A stretch of DNA of 64,000 nt from UBA4733 sp036734945 (GCA_036734945.1 DAIMXP010000019.1:1-64000), one strand, 5' to 3'. Counted from the first letter of the stretch, positions 15,706-24,896 are shown. Notes: generated from the sequence alone by a model not told the origin. A program made the numbers and translations.

Positions 15706-17505
15706 CTAGCGCATTTGCTCTTCGGCGCGGCCCGCCTCATACTCCGCGCGGCGGTCGGCTAGCCGGGCCGGGACCGGCACGTCCCACCAGCCGGTCTTGG
15801 TCGTACCGGCCTCTGGGAAATCGCGAGCGACACTGATCTCCACCAGTGCCGGACCGTGGGTAGCGAGCGCGCGCTGGATGGCCGGGTGGATGCCGGCCGG
15901 GTCATCCAACCGCACGCCGTGCAGACCGAAGTTGCGCGCGACTGCGGCGAAGTCGGGCGAATACACGCTGCCGTCCTTGCGCAGGAAATCGGTCATGGCG
16001 GTGCGGCCAAAGTTGGCCAACTGGCCGCCCTTGATCGAGATCCAGCCGGAGTTGTTCAGGACGACGAACAACACCGGCAGGTCCTGCATGGCGGCGACCG
16101 CCATCTCCTGCATGGTTTGCATAAAGTCGCCGTCGCCGGCAACGCCGACCACCTGGCGGCCTGGCTGCGCCAGTTGCGCGCCGATGGCCGCCGGAACGGT
16201 GAAGCCCATCGTAGAAAAGCCGCCGGACGTGATGTGTGTACGCGGCTCATAAACGGGGAAGTCCTGGCGCACCACCGCCTGCACCACACCGGCGCCGGTG
16301 GTGACGATGGCCTGGCGATTGAGCGCGCCACGCAACTCGTGGATCGCTCGCGCCTGGGTCATGGGCAACCCTGGCCGGTCACGGCGCTCGGCTTTGACCT
16401 GCTCCCAACGCGCCTTCTGACGCTGGATGTCACCAAAGTAGGCGGTGTCGCGGTACTTCCGCGCCGGGCCGATGGCGCGCAGCGCATCCAGCAGGTCCGT
16501 CAGCGCCGCCTGAGCGTCCGCCTGCAGGCCAACCGCCAGCGGGTAGTTCTTGCCGAGTTCGTGGGCATCAATGTCGATCTGGATCAGCTTGCTGGGCGGG
16601 ATGCTGAAGGTGACGCCCGGTCGGTAGGAGGAGGCCGACCAGTCGGTGAAACGACAGCCGACCGCCAGCAAAACGTCGGCAGTAGCGGCCAGCGTGTTGC
16701 CGCTGGTGCTCGCCGTGTCGCCGATGCTCCAGGCGTTGAGCGCATGGTCCTCGGCGATGGCGCCTTTCCCCATCCAGGTGGTCACCACGGCCGCTCCCAG
16801 GTGCTCGGCCACCTGCACCAACAACGCGGAAGCCTCCGCGCTGATGACGCCGCCGCCGGCCACGATCACCGGCCGCTGGGCGGTGGCGAGCAGCGCCGCC
16901 GCCCGCTCCACCAGCGCGGCATCGGGCCGCGGCCGGCCGGCGCTGCGCCGTTCGCCGGGGTCGGGCAGCGTGACGTCGGCGGCGTTGGCCTGCACGTCCA
17001 TCGGCAGGTCCACCAGCACTGGTCCCGGCCGCCCGGACAGCATCTCCGCAAAAGCGCGCTGCATAACGTAGGGCAGCACCTCAACGTTGCCTGGTTGCCA
17101 CCAGCGCTTGACGATAGGTTCAAAGATGCGGGCGTTGTTGGCGTCGTGGACGCGGTCGACCTCTTGCAGCACGGAGTGGCCGCGCATATAGGTGTGGGCG
17201 GAGCCTGTCAGCAACAGCAGCGCGGTCGAATCGACCGATGCGGTGGCTACACCCACCACGGTATTGGCGGCCCCCGGCCCGATGGAGGTGAAGGCTGCCA
17301 ACGGCTTGCCGCTGGCTCGGTAATAGCCGTCGGCCAGGTGTACAGCGCTTTGCTCGTGCATCACGGGGATCAACGTGAGTGCCGGCGCGCGATCCACCAT
17401 GGCATCGACAAGCGTCCAGATACCGTGGCCGGGGATGCCGGTAGCGTAGGGCACACCCTCCCGCACCAGATAGTCGGCAATAATGTCGGCGCCGGTACGC
17501 TCCAT
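15706..17505 (-). CDS. Thiamine-diphosphate-dependent enzyme (acetolactate synthase-like)
   Basis: The protein has 599 residues from ATG 17503-17505 behind GGAGGG. The N-terminal Pyr domain carries the catalytic Glu in VMHEQSAVHLADGYYRASGK; AFTSIGPGAANTVVGVATAS follows. A central domain binds cofactor (VIVAGGGVISAEAS). The C-terminal PP domain has the GDGDFMQTMQEMAVAAMQDL metal-ThDP motif (GDG...N). The family includes acetolactate synthase large subunits, sulfoacetaldehyde acetyltransferase and IolD. The divergent neighbour at 17607 resembles IolE, which hints at cyclitol or sugar catabolism, but the evidence is not enough to name this iolD. It probably forms an operon with the NIPSNAP gene. 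Confidence 0.85.
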   Translation of the reverse strand: MERTGADIIADYLVREGVPYATGIPGHGIWTLVDAMVDRAPALTLIPVMHEQSAVHLADGYYRASGKPLAAFTSIGPGAANTVVGVATASVDSTALLLLTGSAHTYMRGHSVLQEVDRVHDANNARIFEPIVKRWWQPGNVEVLPYVMQRAFAEMLSGRPGPVLVDLPMDVQANAADVTLPDPGERRSAGRPRPDAALVERAAALLATAQRPVIVAGGGVISAEASALLVQVAEHLGAAVVTTWMGKGAIAEDHALNAWSIGDTASTSGNTLAATADVLLAVGCRFTDWSASSYRPGVTFSIPPSKLIQIDIDAHELGKNYPLAVGLQADAQAALTDLLDALRAIGPARKYRDTAYFGDIQRQKARWEQVKAERRDRPGLPMTQARAIHELRGALNRQAIVTTGAGVVQAVVRQDFPVYEPRTHITSGGFSTMGFTVPAAIGAQLAQPGRQVVGVAGDGDFMQTMQEMAVAAMQDLPVLFVVLNNSGWISIKGGQLANFGRTAMTDFLRKDGSVYSPDFAAVARNFGLHGVRLDDPAGIHPAIQRALATHGPALVEISVARDFPEAGTTKTGWWDVPVPARLADRRAEYEAGRAEEQMR

Positions 17506-17606
17506 GGTAAACCCTCCGCAATGACACGCTGCCGTCCGCACGTTTGCGCTGTGGCAAGTATAGTAGCGTAAACGGGGCGCGCAACAGGGTGGCAGGAGAC
17601 GAACGC

Positions 17607-18509
17607 ATGATGCGTGTAGGCACGGCGCCAATTTCCTGGGGCGTCAGCGAGATGCCGGACTGGGGGCAGGTGCTGCCGGCCGCTCAGGTGCTGGATGAGA
17701 TGGCCGCGACGGGGTACGCCGGCACAGAGCTCGGTCCCTGGGGCTACCTGCCCGACAACATTGAGCAACTGCGGGGCGACCTTGACCGGCGCGGCCTCAC
17801 GCTGATCGGCGGCTTTTGCCCGGTGACGCTCCATGTGGCCGAACGGCTGGCCGAACAGCAGCAGTTTGCGCAGGAGGTGGCGCGTCGGCTGCACGACCTC
17901 GGCGCGACCGTGCTGGTGCTGGCGGAAGCCGGCGACGCCGCACGCCTGGCGGCAGCCGGCCACGTCACGCCGGGCAGCACGCCTGCCTTCGACGCAGACG
18001 CCTGGCGGCGCTTCGCGGATGGCGCAACTGCTATCGCCGGTGCGGCCAGAGAGCTTGGTCTCACCACTGCCTTCCATCCCCATGTCGGAAGTTATGTGGA
18101 AACCGAAGCGGAAATCGAGCAACTGCTGCAGCGCACCGACCCGTCACTGGTCGGCCTCTGTATCGACAGCGGACACCTGGCCTACGCCGGCGTCGATGTC
18201 CTCACGATGACGCAGCGCCACCGCGCACGGGTGCGCCACGTCCACCTGAAGGACGTCTCCGCAACCATATTGCAGGAAGCCCGGACGGGTGGGTGGAGCT
18301 TCTCCGAAGCGGTGGGACGCGGCATCTTCGTGCCGCTGGGCGATGGCGCCGTTGATCTGCGCGCCATGCTGAACGCCCTCCGTTCAACCGGTTACGACGG
18401 TTGGCTCGTTGTGGAACAAGATCGCCGGCTTCTGACCATGCAGCAACAGGCCATCGCGCAAACGCAGGCATACCAGAGCCGGGAAACGTTACGACGGATG
18501 GGTCTCTAA
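17607..18509 (+). CDS. Sugar isomerase/epimerase-type TIM barrel (IolE-like)
   Basis: The protein has 300 residues from ATG 17607 behind AGGAG; a second ATG follows directly. VGTAPISWGVSEMPDWGQ at the N terminus resembles the inosose dehydratase IolE. YAGTELGPWGYLP, TAFHPHVGSYVETEAEIEQL and LCIDSGHLAYAGVDV give the metal-binding Glu, His and Asp residues of the xylose isomerase-like barrel. HVHLKDV and WLVVEQDR (last metal Glu) complete it. It is transcribed divergently from the ThDP enzyme across about 100 bp, consistent with one pathway handling a cyclitol or keto sugar. The substrate is unproven. Confidence 0.82.
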   Translation: MMRVGTAPISWGVSEMPDWGQVLPAAQVLDEMAATGYAGTELGPWGYLPDNIEQLRGDLDRRGLTLIGGFCPVTLHVAERLAEQQQFAQEVARRLHDLGATVLVLAEAGDAARLAAAGHVTPGSTPAFDADAWRRFADGATAIAGAARELGLTTAFHPHVGSYVETEAEIEQLLQRTDPSLVGLCIDSGHLAYAGVDVLTMTQRHRARVRHVHLKDVSATILQEARTGGWSFSEAVGRGIFVPLGDGAVDLRAMLNALRSTGYDGWLVVEQDRRLLTMQQQAIAQTQAYQSRETLRRMGL

Positions 18510-18709
18510 CGACGGGGGGCTTCGACGGCGGTTGCCTCGTCGGTGCGCCGCAGGCGGGAACGAAAGAGGCGCAGCGACCGGTTCAGTCCGGCCTGCTCGT
18601 CGCGCAACGCCGCATCCTCCGGCTGGTCGGCGAGTTCAGCCGCCAGCGTCAATTGGCGATCGTGCAGCATCGCGATTGCATGCACGTAGACGGCTGCCTG
18701 ACTCGCCAC
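18506..18709 (-). CDS. Small hypothetical helical protein
   Basis: The protein has 67 residues from a GTG at 18707-18709. The sequence (VYVHAIAMLHDRQLTLAAEL, then AGLNRSLRLFRSRLRRTDE) predicts two long helices, the second very basic. Its last four bases overlap the end of the convergent IolE-like gene. There is only a weak ribosome-binding site. No family is recognised, and it may be spurious. Confidence 0.35.
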   Translation of the reverse strand: MASQAAVYVHAIAMLHDRQLTLAAELADQPEDAALRDEQAGLNRSLRLFRSRLRRTDEATAVEAPRR

Positions 18710-18871
18710 GCCGCCTCATCCTTTCACGAGAACAAGTGACCCGGACTCCGATAGTAACAAGTTAACACCAGCCGGCGCAATTTACAAGGAGCCGCAACAG
18801 GATTTTAGGAAGACTTAACAATAACGATGATACGCGGAAAGGGGACCCTTCACCGGTTGGCCCTCGCGCCG

Positions 18872-20053
18872 CTACATCCGCCGGCTTGATTGCCCTGAGG
18901 CCATGAGCGCACGGACGTCCACGTTGCGATGCCGTGGCGTGGACCGCGCGGCCGGGGGCAGGGCGGCGCTGATTAACGTGAGGGTGAACAGGCTACCGCC
19001 GCCCGGGTTGGGGGCGTAGCACAGCGATCCTCCCATCTTGCTCGCCAGTTCCCGGCAAATATAGAGGCCAACGCCGGCGCCCGTGGCGAAATGTTGATTG
19101 CTCCCACGGTAATAGGGGGCGAAGATTTTCTCCCGTTCCTCGATGGGCACGCCGATACCCTGGTCACTGATGCTGATCAGCACACTGTCATCGTGCGGGC
19201 GGACGCTGATACGGATCGCGCCGCCTTCCGGTGAATACTTGACGGCGTTGCTGAGGAGATTATCGAGAATACGGTCCAGCGCAGTCGGATCGGACTGAAC
19301 GCCGATCTCCTCCGTCGCCAGGATGTCGACGACAAGTGGATGCAACGGATCGCTGCTGAAGGTCGTCACCAACCGGTTCAGGGCCGGACCGAGCGCAACG
19401 GCCAGCAACGACAGTGCCTCCTGCTCGATACGGCTGGCCTCCACCAGGTTGGTGATCATGCCGGTCAGGCGATCGACCTGCCCGAGGGCGATGGCCAACG
19501 CCTCATCGGCCCGCTCGCGCTGCCCCAGCCGATCATGCCGCCGCGCCAGTTCCATGTAGCCACGCACCGCCGTGATCGGCGCCTTCAGGTCGTGGGCCAG
19601 GATGCCGACCATGCGCCGCTGATATTCAGCAGCATGGCGCTCCTGCTCCGCCGCCCGCTCCGCCAGCAGCCGCTCCCGCCGGTAGAACGAGGCCAGGACG
19701 CCCACGGACAGCGCCACCGCCGCATAGAGAATGAAGTGGGTCAGCGCATGGGGCACCGGCGCAGGTCCCACAGCCTTCGCTGGAAGACCAATTTCCTCGG
19801 CCAGTACCGCCAGCAGCGACGAGACCAGCCCGACGCGCAGGCCCCAGCGCAACGCCAGGGCCAGGATCACCAGCAGGTAGGGCGAACCGGGCGCGACAAC
19901 ACCGGCGCCCTGCTCCAGCAGGGCGAGGGCGGCCCAGAGCAGCCCTATACTGGCGACACACTCCAGGAAGGGCCGCAGCCGGTAGGGATGCCGCTGCTCA
20001 TAGGCGCTCCGAAACGCCCGCACCATAAACTGCCGGAGGTCGTCCGCTCGCAT
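18872..20053 (-). CDS. Membrane sensor histidine kinase
   Basis: The protein has 393 residues. Three or four membrane helices (residues about 25-130, for example FLECVASIGLLWAALALLEQ and HFILYAAVALSVGVLASFY) form a DUF4118/KdpD-like sensor. The HisKA helix with MVGILAHDLKAPITAVRGYM holds the phospho-acceptor His. The HATPase domain has the N box (LDNLLSNAVKYSPEGG), DQGIGVP (G1) and GAGVGLYICREL (G2). No response regulator gene lies beside it, so the partner must be elsewhere. ATG 20051-20053 was chosen because the upstream frame is not protein-like. Confidence 0.88.
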   Translation of the reverse strand: MRADDLRQFMVRAFRSAYEQRHPYRLRPFLECVASIGLLWAALALLEQGAGVVAPGSPYLLVILALALRWGLRVGLVSSLLAVLAEEIGLPAKAVGPAPVPHALTHFILYAAVALSVGVLASFYRRERLLAERAAEQERHAAEYQRRMVGILAHDLKAPITAVRGYMELARRHDRLGQRERADEALAIALGQVDRLTGMITNLVEASRIEQEALSLLAVALGPALNRLVTTFSSDPLHPLVVDILATEEIGVQSDPTALDRILDNLLSNAVKYSPEGGAIRISVRPHDDSVLISISDQGIGVPIEEREKIFAPYYRGSNQHFATGAGVGLYICRELASKMGGSLCYAPNPGGGSLFTLTLISAALPPAARSTPRHRNVDVRALMASGQSSRRM

Positions 20054-20179
20054 CTCATTCCGCCTGCGCCATCGCGATGGCGCCACGTCAGCCCATCTCC
20101 AACAGTGTAGGACACGCCTCCCGGCTTGCTTGCATGGTTCGCCTGAAGTACTACCGCCCTGCACTGGCCGGCTGCCCAC

Positions 20180-20246
20180 CCTACGCTCAAACGTAGGACT
20201 ACGCACCCACAAGTGGGTACCCGCAAGCCTGCTGAAGCAGGCTGGA
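20180..20246. repeat. Three consecutive hairpins (includes family D block)
   Basis: CCTACG-N6-CGTAGG (20180-20197), then CACCCACAAGTGGGTACCCGC, then GCCTGC-TGAA-GCAGGC. They lie between the histidine kinase and purK starts and could form a structured leader or terminator. Confidence 0.6.
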
Positions 20247-20374
20247 CACCGTTGCAGCTACAGCGCTTGAGACGAATGCATCCGCCAGAAGTTCCACCAG
20301 TTGGTACACTTCGCTCGGCAGGACAGGCAGGACATGCTGGGTTTGGTGTATCCTGCTGGAGCATTGAAGAACAT

Positions 20375-21571
20375 ATGACGGTGATGACGACGAACAACAC
20401 CGACGCTCGTATCGACTCACCTCTACGGCGCATCGGTATCGTTGGCGCAGGGCAACTGGCTCGCATGACCTACCAGGCCGGTATCTCGCTGGGTCTGACG
20501 GTGCGCCTACTGGCGGAACACGCTGGCGACAGTGCTGCCCGTGTGGGAGCCGATGTCATGCTGGGCTCTCCCCAGGCCTTGCGCCGTCTCACGAACTTTG
20601 TCGCCGGCTGTGATGTCGTGACCTTCGACCATGAACTGATCGACACGGCCGCCGTCGCGGCGCTGCAGGCGTCCGGCAGCGTGTTCCGGCCCTCCAGCAG
20701 GGTCCTGGCGCTCGCCCAGAACAAACGGCGTCAGCGCGAGGACCTGGCAACGCTGGGCTTGCCGATTCCGCCCTTTCGGCTTGTGCATAACCTGGAGGAG
20801 GTGTGTACGTTCGCCGCCGACCAGGGCTGGCCCATCATCCTCAAGGCTGCGCAGGGTGGCTACGATGGCCGCGGCGTCTGGCTCGTCGCCGACCCGGCCG
20901 CGGCGTCGGCCGTGCTGGACCAGGCCGCCCGGCGTCACCTGGAACTCCTGGTAGAGCGCTACGTGTCGATAGAACGCGAGCTGGCCGTGCTCGTAGCCAG
21001 GCGGCCCGGCGGTGAAACAGTGGTCTACCCAGTTGTCGAAACGGTCCAGGTTGGCGGCATCTGCCGGGAGGTGCTTGCCCCCGCGCCAATTCCGGACGCG
21101 CTACGCTGCCAGGCCCAGGAACTGGCAGCGCAGATTGCCGCCGCCATCGACGTGACGGGGGTGCTTGCCGTGGAGATCTTTCAGTCCGGCGGCGCGCTCC
21201 TGGTCAACGAGCTTGCCATGCGGCCGCACAACTCGGGCCACTATTCCATCGAAGGATGCGTCACGTCTCAGTTCGAGAACCATCTGCGCGCCGTGGCGGA
21301 CTGGCCCTTGGGTGATCCGGCGCTCGTCGCGCCGGCGGTCGTGACGGTCAACGTGCTGGGCGCCGCCACGGGTGCTGATCCGCGAACGAACCTGCCGCTG
21401 GCACTATCCCTGCCGGACCTGCATGTTCATCTGTACAGCAAAGCAGCGCGACCGGGCCGCAAGCTGGGCCACGTCACCGTCGTCGGCACAAACCTCGCCG
21501 AGACGCGCCGCCGAGCGCAGGAGGGCGCCCGGTTGCTGGCGTGCGGCAAAGTAGGCGAGGAGCCGGCATGA
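20375..21571 (+). CDS. purK: 5-(carboxyamino)imidazole ribonucleotide synthase, PurK
   Basis: The protein has 398 residues. RRIGIVGAGQLARMTYQAG is the N-terminal PurK glycine motif. DVVTFDHELIDTAAV replaces the usual DVxTxExE block. The ATP-grasp segment runs from WPIILKAAQGGYDGRGVWLV through ERELAVLVAR to LLVNELAMRPHNSGHYSIEG, a signature unique to PurK (the usual form is NEIAPRPHNSGHYT). It makes N5-CAIR from AIR, bicarbonate and ATP in purine synthesis. The start ATG at 20375 lacks a strong ribosome-binding site; ATG 20384 is possible. The last bases overlap purE (ATGA), so the two are coupled. The FDHE and LAMRPHNSG variants mark it as somewhat divergent. Confidence 0.93.
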   Translation: MTVMTTNNTDARIDSPLRRIGIVGAGQLARMTYQAGISLGLTVRLLAEHAGDSAARVGADVMLGSPQALRRLTNFVAGCDVVTFDHELIDTAAVAALQASGSVFRPSSRVLALAQNKRRQREDLATLGLPIPPFRLVHNLEEVCTFAADQGWPIILKAAQGGYDGRGVWLVADPAAASAVLDQAARRHLELLVERYVSIERELAVLVARRPGGETVVYPVVETVQVGGICREVLAPAPIPDALRCQAQELAAQIAAAIDVTGVLAVEIFQSGGALLVNELAMRPHNSGHYSIEGCVTSQFENHLRAVADWPLGDPALVAPAVVTVNVLGAATGADPRTNLPLALSLPDLHVHLYSKAARPGRKLGHVTVVGTNLAETRRRAQEGARLLACGKVGEEPA

Positions 21572-22113
21572 TCGACTCAACAGGCGGCGGGGCGACCCGC
21601 CGGCCCCTGGTCGGGGTGGTGATGGGCAGCGATTCCGACCTCACAGTCATGCGCGCCGCCGCCGACGTGCTGGCCGAGTTTGCCGTACACTACGAAGTGC
21701 GGGTGATCTCAGCGCACCGCACGCCGCTGGCCATGCTCGACTACGCGAGGACGGCGGCGGAGCGCGGTCTGGCCGTCATCATCGCCGGCGCGGGCGGCGC
21801 CGCCCACCTGCCCGGCATGCTGGCGGCCGCCACGCCGCTGCCGGTGATCGGCGTGCCTGTGCCACTGGCGCATCTCGACGGGCTGGACTCGCTCCTCTCC
21901 ATCGTGCAGATGCCGGCGGGAGTTCCTGTCGCCACCGTCTCCATCGGCGGCGCACGAAACGCCGGCCTACTGGCGATCCGCATCCTCGGCGCAACAATGC
22001 CGGCGCTCCGTCAAGCCATGGAGCGCTACCAGGCCAGCCTGGCCGACACAGTGCGTGCCAAGGATGCTGCGGTGCAGGCCGAGTTCACCGAGCCTGGAAT
22101 TGCGAAGCATTAG
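21568..22113 (+). CDS. purE: N5-carboxyaminoimidazole ribonucleotide mutase, PurE
   Basis: The protein has 181 residues. VGVVMGSDSDLTVMRAAADV is the phosphate-binding MGSxSD motif. VISAHRTPLAMLDYA holds the catalytic His (SAHRTP), and IIAGAGGAAHLPGMLAAATP is the conserved glycine loop. PVPLAHLDGLDSLLSIVQMP and VPVATVSIGGARNAGLLAIR complete the fold. It converts N5-CAIR to CAIR, the step after PurK. The start overlaps the purK stop as ATGA. The 3' end abuts a truncated vapC in the opposite direction, marking a rearrangement boundary just after the gene. Confidence 0.95.
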   Translation: MIDSTGGGATRRPLVGVVMGSDSDLTVMRAAADVLAEFAVHYEVRVISAHRTPLAMLDYARTAAERGLAVIIAGAGGAAHLPGMLAAATPLPVIGVPVPLAHLDGLDSLLSIVQMPAGVPVATVSIGGARNAGLLAIRILGATMPALRQAMERYQASLADTVRAKDAAVQAEFTEPGIAKH

Positions 22114-22228
22114 GGTACCCAGGAATGGTCGCCAGTGCTGTATGCAACGCTCGCATCGACGCCTCGCCAAATTCTGGGCTGTCGAACAGAATGTCCAAAA
22201 GGATGTTGGTATCGCTCCCGGTAGTCAT
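22085..22228 (-). pseudogene. Truncated VapC toxin (PIN domain N terminus)
   Basis: From ATG 22226-22228 the frame reads MTTGSDTNILLDILFDSPEF, with the first catalytic Asp of the PIN fold (SDTNILLD), then about 15 more plausible residues before unrelated sequence and a stop at 22085. A full VapC has about 130 residues and three more acidic active-site residues; these are missing. The start overlaps the vapB stop (ATGA), the classic arrangement. The break lies around 22105-22130, against the end of purE. Confidence 0.8.
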
Positions 22229-22449
22229 TCTCCGCGCATCTCCAGGATCACCTCATCGGTTGACCGCCCGGCAGCCTGCCCCTTGAGATGCCCCTTCCAC
22301 CGCTGAAGGACGGCTTCGGAAATCTCTTTTCGCAAGACGACCCCACCTGGTTGCAACTCAAAACTGATCTCCGTGCCCGCCTCAAGACCCAGTGCCTCCC
22401 GCACTGCTTTGGGAACCGTAATCTGCCCCTTACTCGACACGGTCGCCAT
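22225..22449 (-). CDS. AbrB/MazE-fold antitoxin (VapB-like)
   Basis: The protein has 74 residues. MATVSSKGQITVPKAVREAL is the swapped-hairpin AbrB/SpoVT DNA-binding motif. LEAGTEISFELQPGGVVLRK completes the domain, and a helical tail (LQRWKGHLKGQAAGRSTDEV) would grip the toxin. Such proteins repress their own operon and neutralise VapC. Here the vapC gene that overlaps it is truncated, so the antitoxin is now orphaned. The start ATG 22447-22449 has AAGGGG upstream. Confidence 0.88.
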   Translation of the reverse strand: MATVSSKGQITVPKAVREALGLEAGTEISFELQPGGVVLRKEISEAVLQRWKGHLKGQAAGRSTDEVILEMRGE

Positions 22450-22673
22450 GGTTGTACCCCTTACTCTGAGCGCCTCCGCAACAAGGTAAAGCATACAGCG
22501 TAAAGGGCTGGAGGTCCAACGTACTCATTCCCGATAGCGAGCAAGCGCCGCCAGAGTGAGCCTTCCAGATACACTCAATCTCCTCTCATTTCTCTCCTTG
22601 CCGTCGACGCGGCCTATGATACTGGCTCCAGGAATTCGGGACGCGGAACATAGGGGAGGGTGGGCGATTCGGA

Positions 22674-23897
22674 GTGGGGAAGCTCGCCCTCTCAATGGAT
22701 GGCCGCCTGCTCTTCGCTGCCTGTGCGCTCCGCAGCTTCGCCTACGGCTTTCTCTCCGTCACGCTCGGCCTCTACCTGGCCGGCCTGGGTCTCGGCACGG
22801 CGGCCGTTGGCGGCGTCTTCACGGCGGCCCTGGCGGGCGGCGCAATGATGACCATAGTGCTGACGACCTTCAGCGGCCGCATCGGGCGACGGCGGGTGCT
22901 GCTGCTCGCTGCGTTGCTCATGGCGCTGGCCGGGCTGGCGTTCACGGTCACGACCAATGTCCTGCTGCTCTCCCTGACCGCCATCTTCGGGACCATCAGT
23001 CCTTCCGGCAAAGAGGTTGGACCGTTTCTCTCCATCGAACAAGCGATCCTGCCGCAGACGGCGCCTGATGACATGCGAACCAGCCTGTTCGCGGCCTACA
23101 ACCTGGTGGGTTCGCTGAGCGGCGCCTTCGGCGCACTAGCGGCCGCCCTGCCCCAGTTGCTCGGCATGTCGATCAGCGCCGGCTCCCACCTGCTGCTCCG
23201 AGCCTACGCCGCCGCCGCGATCCTCCTCCTCCTGCTCTACTCGCGGCTCTCAGCCGGGGCCGAGGTGGCTCGTCATCCTGACGGCGTGGCCAAGAGCAGT
23301 CTGGGTGTACATCACTCGCGCGCCATCGTCGTCAAACTGACGGCGCTCTTTGCCGTCGATTCGTTCGCCGGCGGTTTTGTAGTGCAAGGACTGGTCGCCT
23401 ACTGGTTTCACCTGCGCTACGGCGTCGATATTACCGCTTTGGGCGCGATCTTCTTTGGCGTCAATATGGGGAGTGCGCTCTCCTTCCTGGCTGCGCCGCC
23501 CCTCGCTCGTCGCATCGGCCTCCTGAACACCATGGTCTTCACCCACCTGCCGTCCAACGTGATGCTGATTTTGGTGCCGCTCATGCCCAATGCCGGCTTC
23601 GCCATCGCCATGCTGCTCAGCCGCAGCCTGCTGTCGCAGATGGATGTGCCGACGCGGCAGTCCTACACGATGGCGGTCGTGCTGCCGGGCGAGCGCGCCG
23701 CGGCGGCGGGCATCACTTCGGTCGCTCGCAGTGCGGCGGCAGCGGCGGCGCCCGTCTTTGCCGGCGCAACGCTGGCGCTGCCAGCCCTCGGTCTGCCCTT
23801 CCTGGTGGCTGGCGGCCTGAAGATCGTGTACGACCTGGCCATCCTCGCCACCTTTCGGCGCATTCAGCCGCCGGAGGAGCGCCGGGAAGCACAGTGA
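22674..23897 (+). CDS. Major facilitator superfamily transporter
   Basis: The protein has 407 residues with about twelve hydrophobic helices. FAYGFLSVTLGLYLAGLGLG starts helix 1. The loop 2-3 motif appears as FSGRIGRRRVLLLAALLMAL (GxxxDRxGRR-like). PSGKEVGPFLSIEQAILPQT and MDVPTRQSYTMAVVLPGERA are conserved in a MFS subgroup that also includes the broken gene at 38551. The substrate is unknown. GTG 22674 is used; ATG 22695 is an alternative with GGGGAAG upstream. Confidence 0.85.
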   Translation: MGKLALSMDGRLLFAACALRSFAYGFLSVTLGLYLAGLGLGTAAVGGVFTAALAGGAMMTIVLTTFSGRIGRRRVLLLAALLMALAGLAFTVTTNVLLLSLTAIFGTISPSGKEVGPFLSIEQAILPQTAPDDMRTSLFAAYNLVGSLSGAFGALAAALPQLLGMSISAGSHLLLRAYAAAAILLLLLYSRLSAGAEVARHPDGVAKSSLGVHHSRAIVVKLTALFAVDSFAGGFVVQGLVAYWFHLRYGVDITALGAIFFGVNMGSALSFLAAPPLARRIGLLNTMVFTHLPSNVMLILVPLMPNAGFAIAMLLSRSLLSQMDVPTRQSYTMAVVLPGERAAAAGITSVARSAAAAAAPVFAGATLALPALGLPFLVAGGLKIVYDLAILATFRRIQPPEERREAQ

Positions 23898-24316
23898 CCC
23901 GCGCCTACGACTTCAAGGGTACATGCGTCCACCGGCAGGTGGAGACCCCGCGCCATCGCTATGGCCCTCGGCAACTACGTGTGACGCGCCATCACCGTCG
24001 GACTGCGCGCTCTGGCGCTGGTGGGCTGGGACTTCGAGGCTCTGCCGAAGCACGCCAGCCGCCAGAGTGGCAGGGTCCGGAGCTAGTAGGGTGACTGCAG
24101 ACCCAACTGGCCAAAAGGGTGAGCGACCGGGGACATCCGGTCGCTCACTCTTTTGTGTGCAGCCTAATGGCGCGTCCAGCCGGATCAGCCGAGCGTTCGG
24201 CGCCTCCTCAAGGATTCCTGGGGATACCGGAGAACTACCTCGGACAGGCACGGCCCTTGTGTTACGCTGGAGGTAGTCAACGACGGTATTCGCCGCTCAT
24301 ATTTGGAGGATTTCTC
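23898..24316. other. Intergenic region with a strong terminator
   Basis: No gene is supported in this 419-bp gap. It holds a small CCACC-GGCA-GGTGG hairpin near 23930, a strong terminator at 24113-24155, and a TTGGAGGA ribosome-binding site for the next gene at 24303-24310. Confidence 0.6.
24113..24155. terminator. Strong, probably bidirectional intrinsic terminator
   Basis: The perfect 12-bp stem GTGAGCGACCGG / CCGGTCGCTCAC has a 6-base loop, with TCTTTT on the right and CCAAAAGG on the left. It can terminate plus-strand transcription after the MFS gene. Confidence 0.88.
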
Positions 24317-24889
24317 ATGCATACGTCTCACCGTCTTCTCCTGTTTGTCCCCACCATACTGCTCGTCCTCGCCGGCTGCGGCTCAACCGGCAACGCCAGT
24401 TCCGCTGCCTCAGCGGCTTCCCAGGTCGGGGCAGCGCTTGCCTCGCAGGCCGCGGCGATTCAACTGACGACCTCGGCGGCAGCCACCACTGCGCCAGCGA
24501 CCACTTCGGCGTCCGTCGCTGCGGCCGCAGCGACGACCGTCGTCGTGAAGACTGACGCGAAGCTCGGCCAGCACCTGACGGATCCCTCTGGCCGCACGCT
24601 CTACTGGTACACCAAGGACACGACGGGTGTTAGCAACTGCTCCGGTGGCTGTCTCACGGTCTGGCCGCCATTTATTGCTTCCGGTTCTCCGAGCTTGCCG
24701 GCGGGCGTACCAGGCACGATCAGCACCATCACCCGCAGTGACGGCAGCAGCCAGGTCGCCTATGACGGCATGCCCCTCTACTACTTTTCCAAGGACGCCG
24801 CGCCGGGCGACACCGCCGGTCAGGCCGTCGGCAAGATCTGGTATGTCGTTCCCCCTACCGCCGGGCCACTCGCCCCTCCCGCAGCGTAG
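24317..24889 (+). CDS. Lipoprotein with conserved Yx(F/W/Y)xxD repeats (COG4315)
   Basis: The protein has 190 residues. The signal peptide LLLFVPTILLVLAGCG ends in the lipobox LAGC near residue 21. A 60-residue Ala/Ser/Thr-rich linker follows, then two repeats with LYWYTKDTTGVSNCSGGCL and LYYFSKDAAPGDTAGQ, the Yx(F/W/Y)xxD signature of secreted-repeat lipoproteins (Lipoprotein_15). CSGGC is the conserved Cys pair. The function of the family is unknown; some members neighbour redox genes. TTGGAGGA precedes ATG 24317. The following deacetylase gene starts 7 bp after the stop. Confidence 0.88.
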   Translation: MHTSHRLLLFVPTILLVLAGCGSTGNASSAASAASQVGAALASQAAAIQLTTSAAATTAPATTSASVAAAAATTVVVKTDAKLGQHLTDPSGRTLYWYTKDTTGVSNCSGGCLTVWPPFIASGSPSLPAGVPGTISTITRSDGSSQVAYDGMPLYYFSKDAAPGDTAGQAVGKIWYVVPPTAGPLAPPAA

Positions 24890-24896
24890 TCAGGCG

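Noticed and set aside
15706..17505. Naming the ThDP enzyme iolD
   Set aside because: The IolE-like neighbour is suggestive, but the motifs also fit acetolactate synthase-like enzymes and no other inositol gene is present.
15856..17571. 571-codon plus-strand open frame opposite the thiamine-diphosphate enzyme
   Set aside because: It lies antisense to a clear ThDP enzyme gene, has a Gln/Arg/Gly/His-rich composition, and has no ribosome-binding site. It is a by-product of GC-rich codon use.
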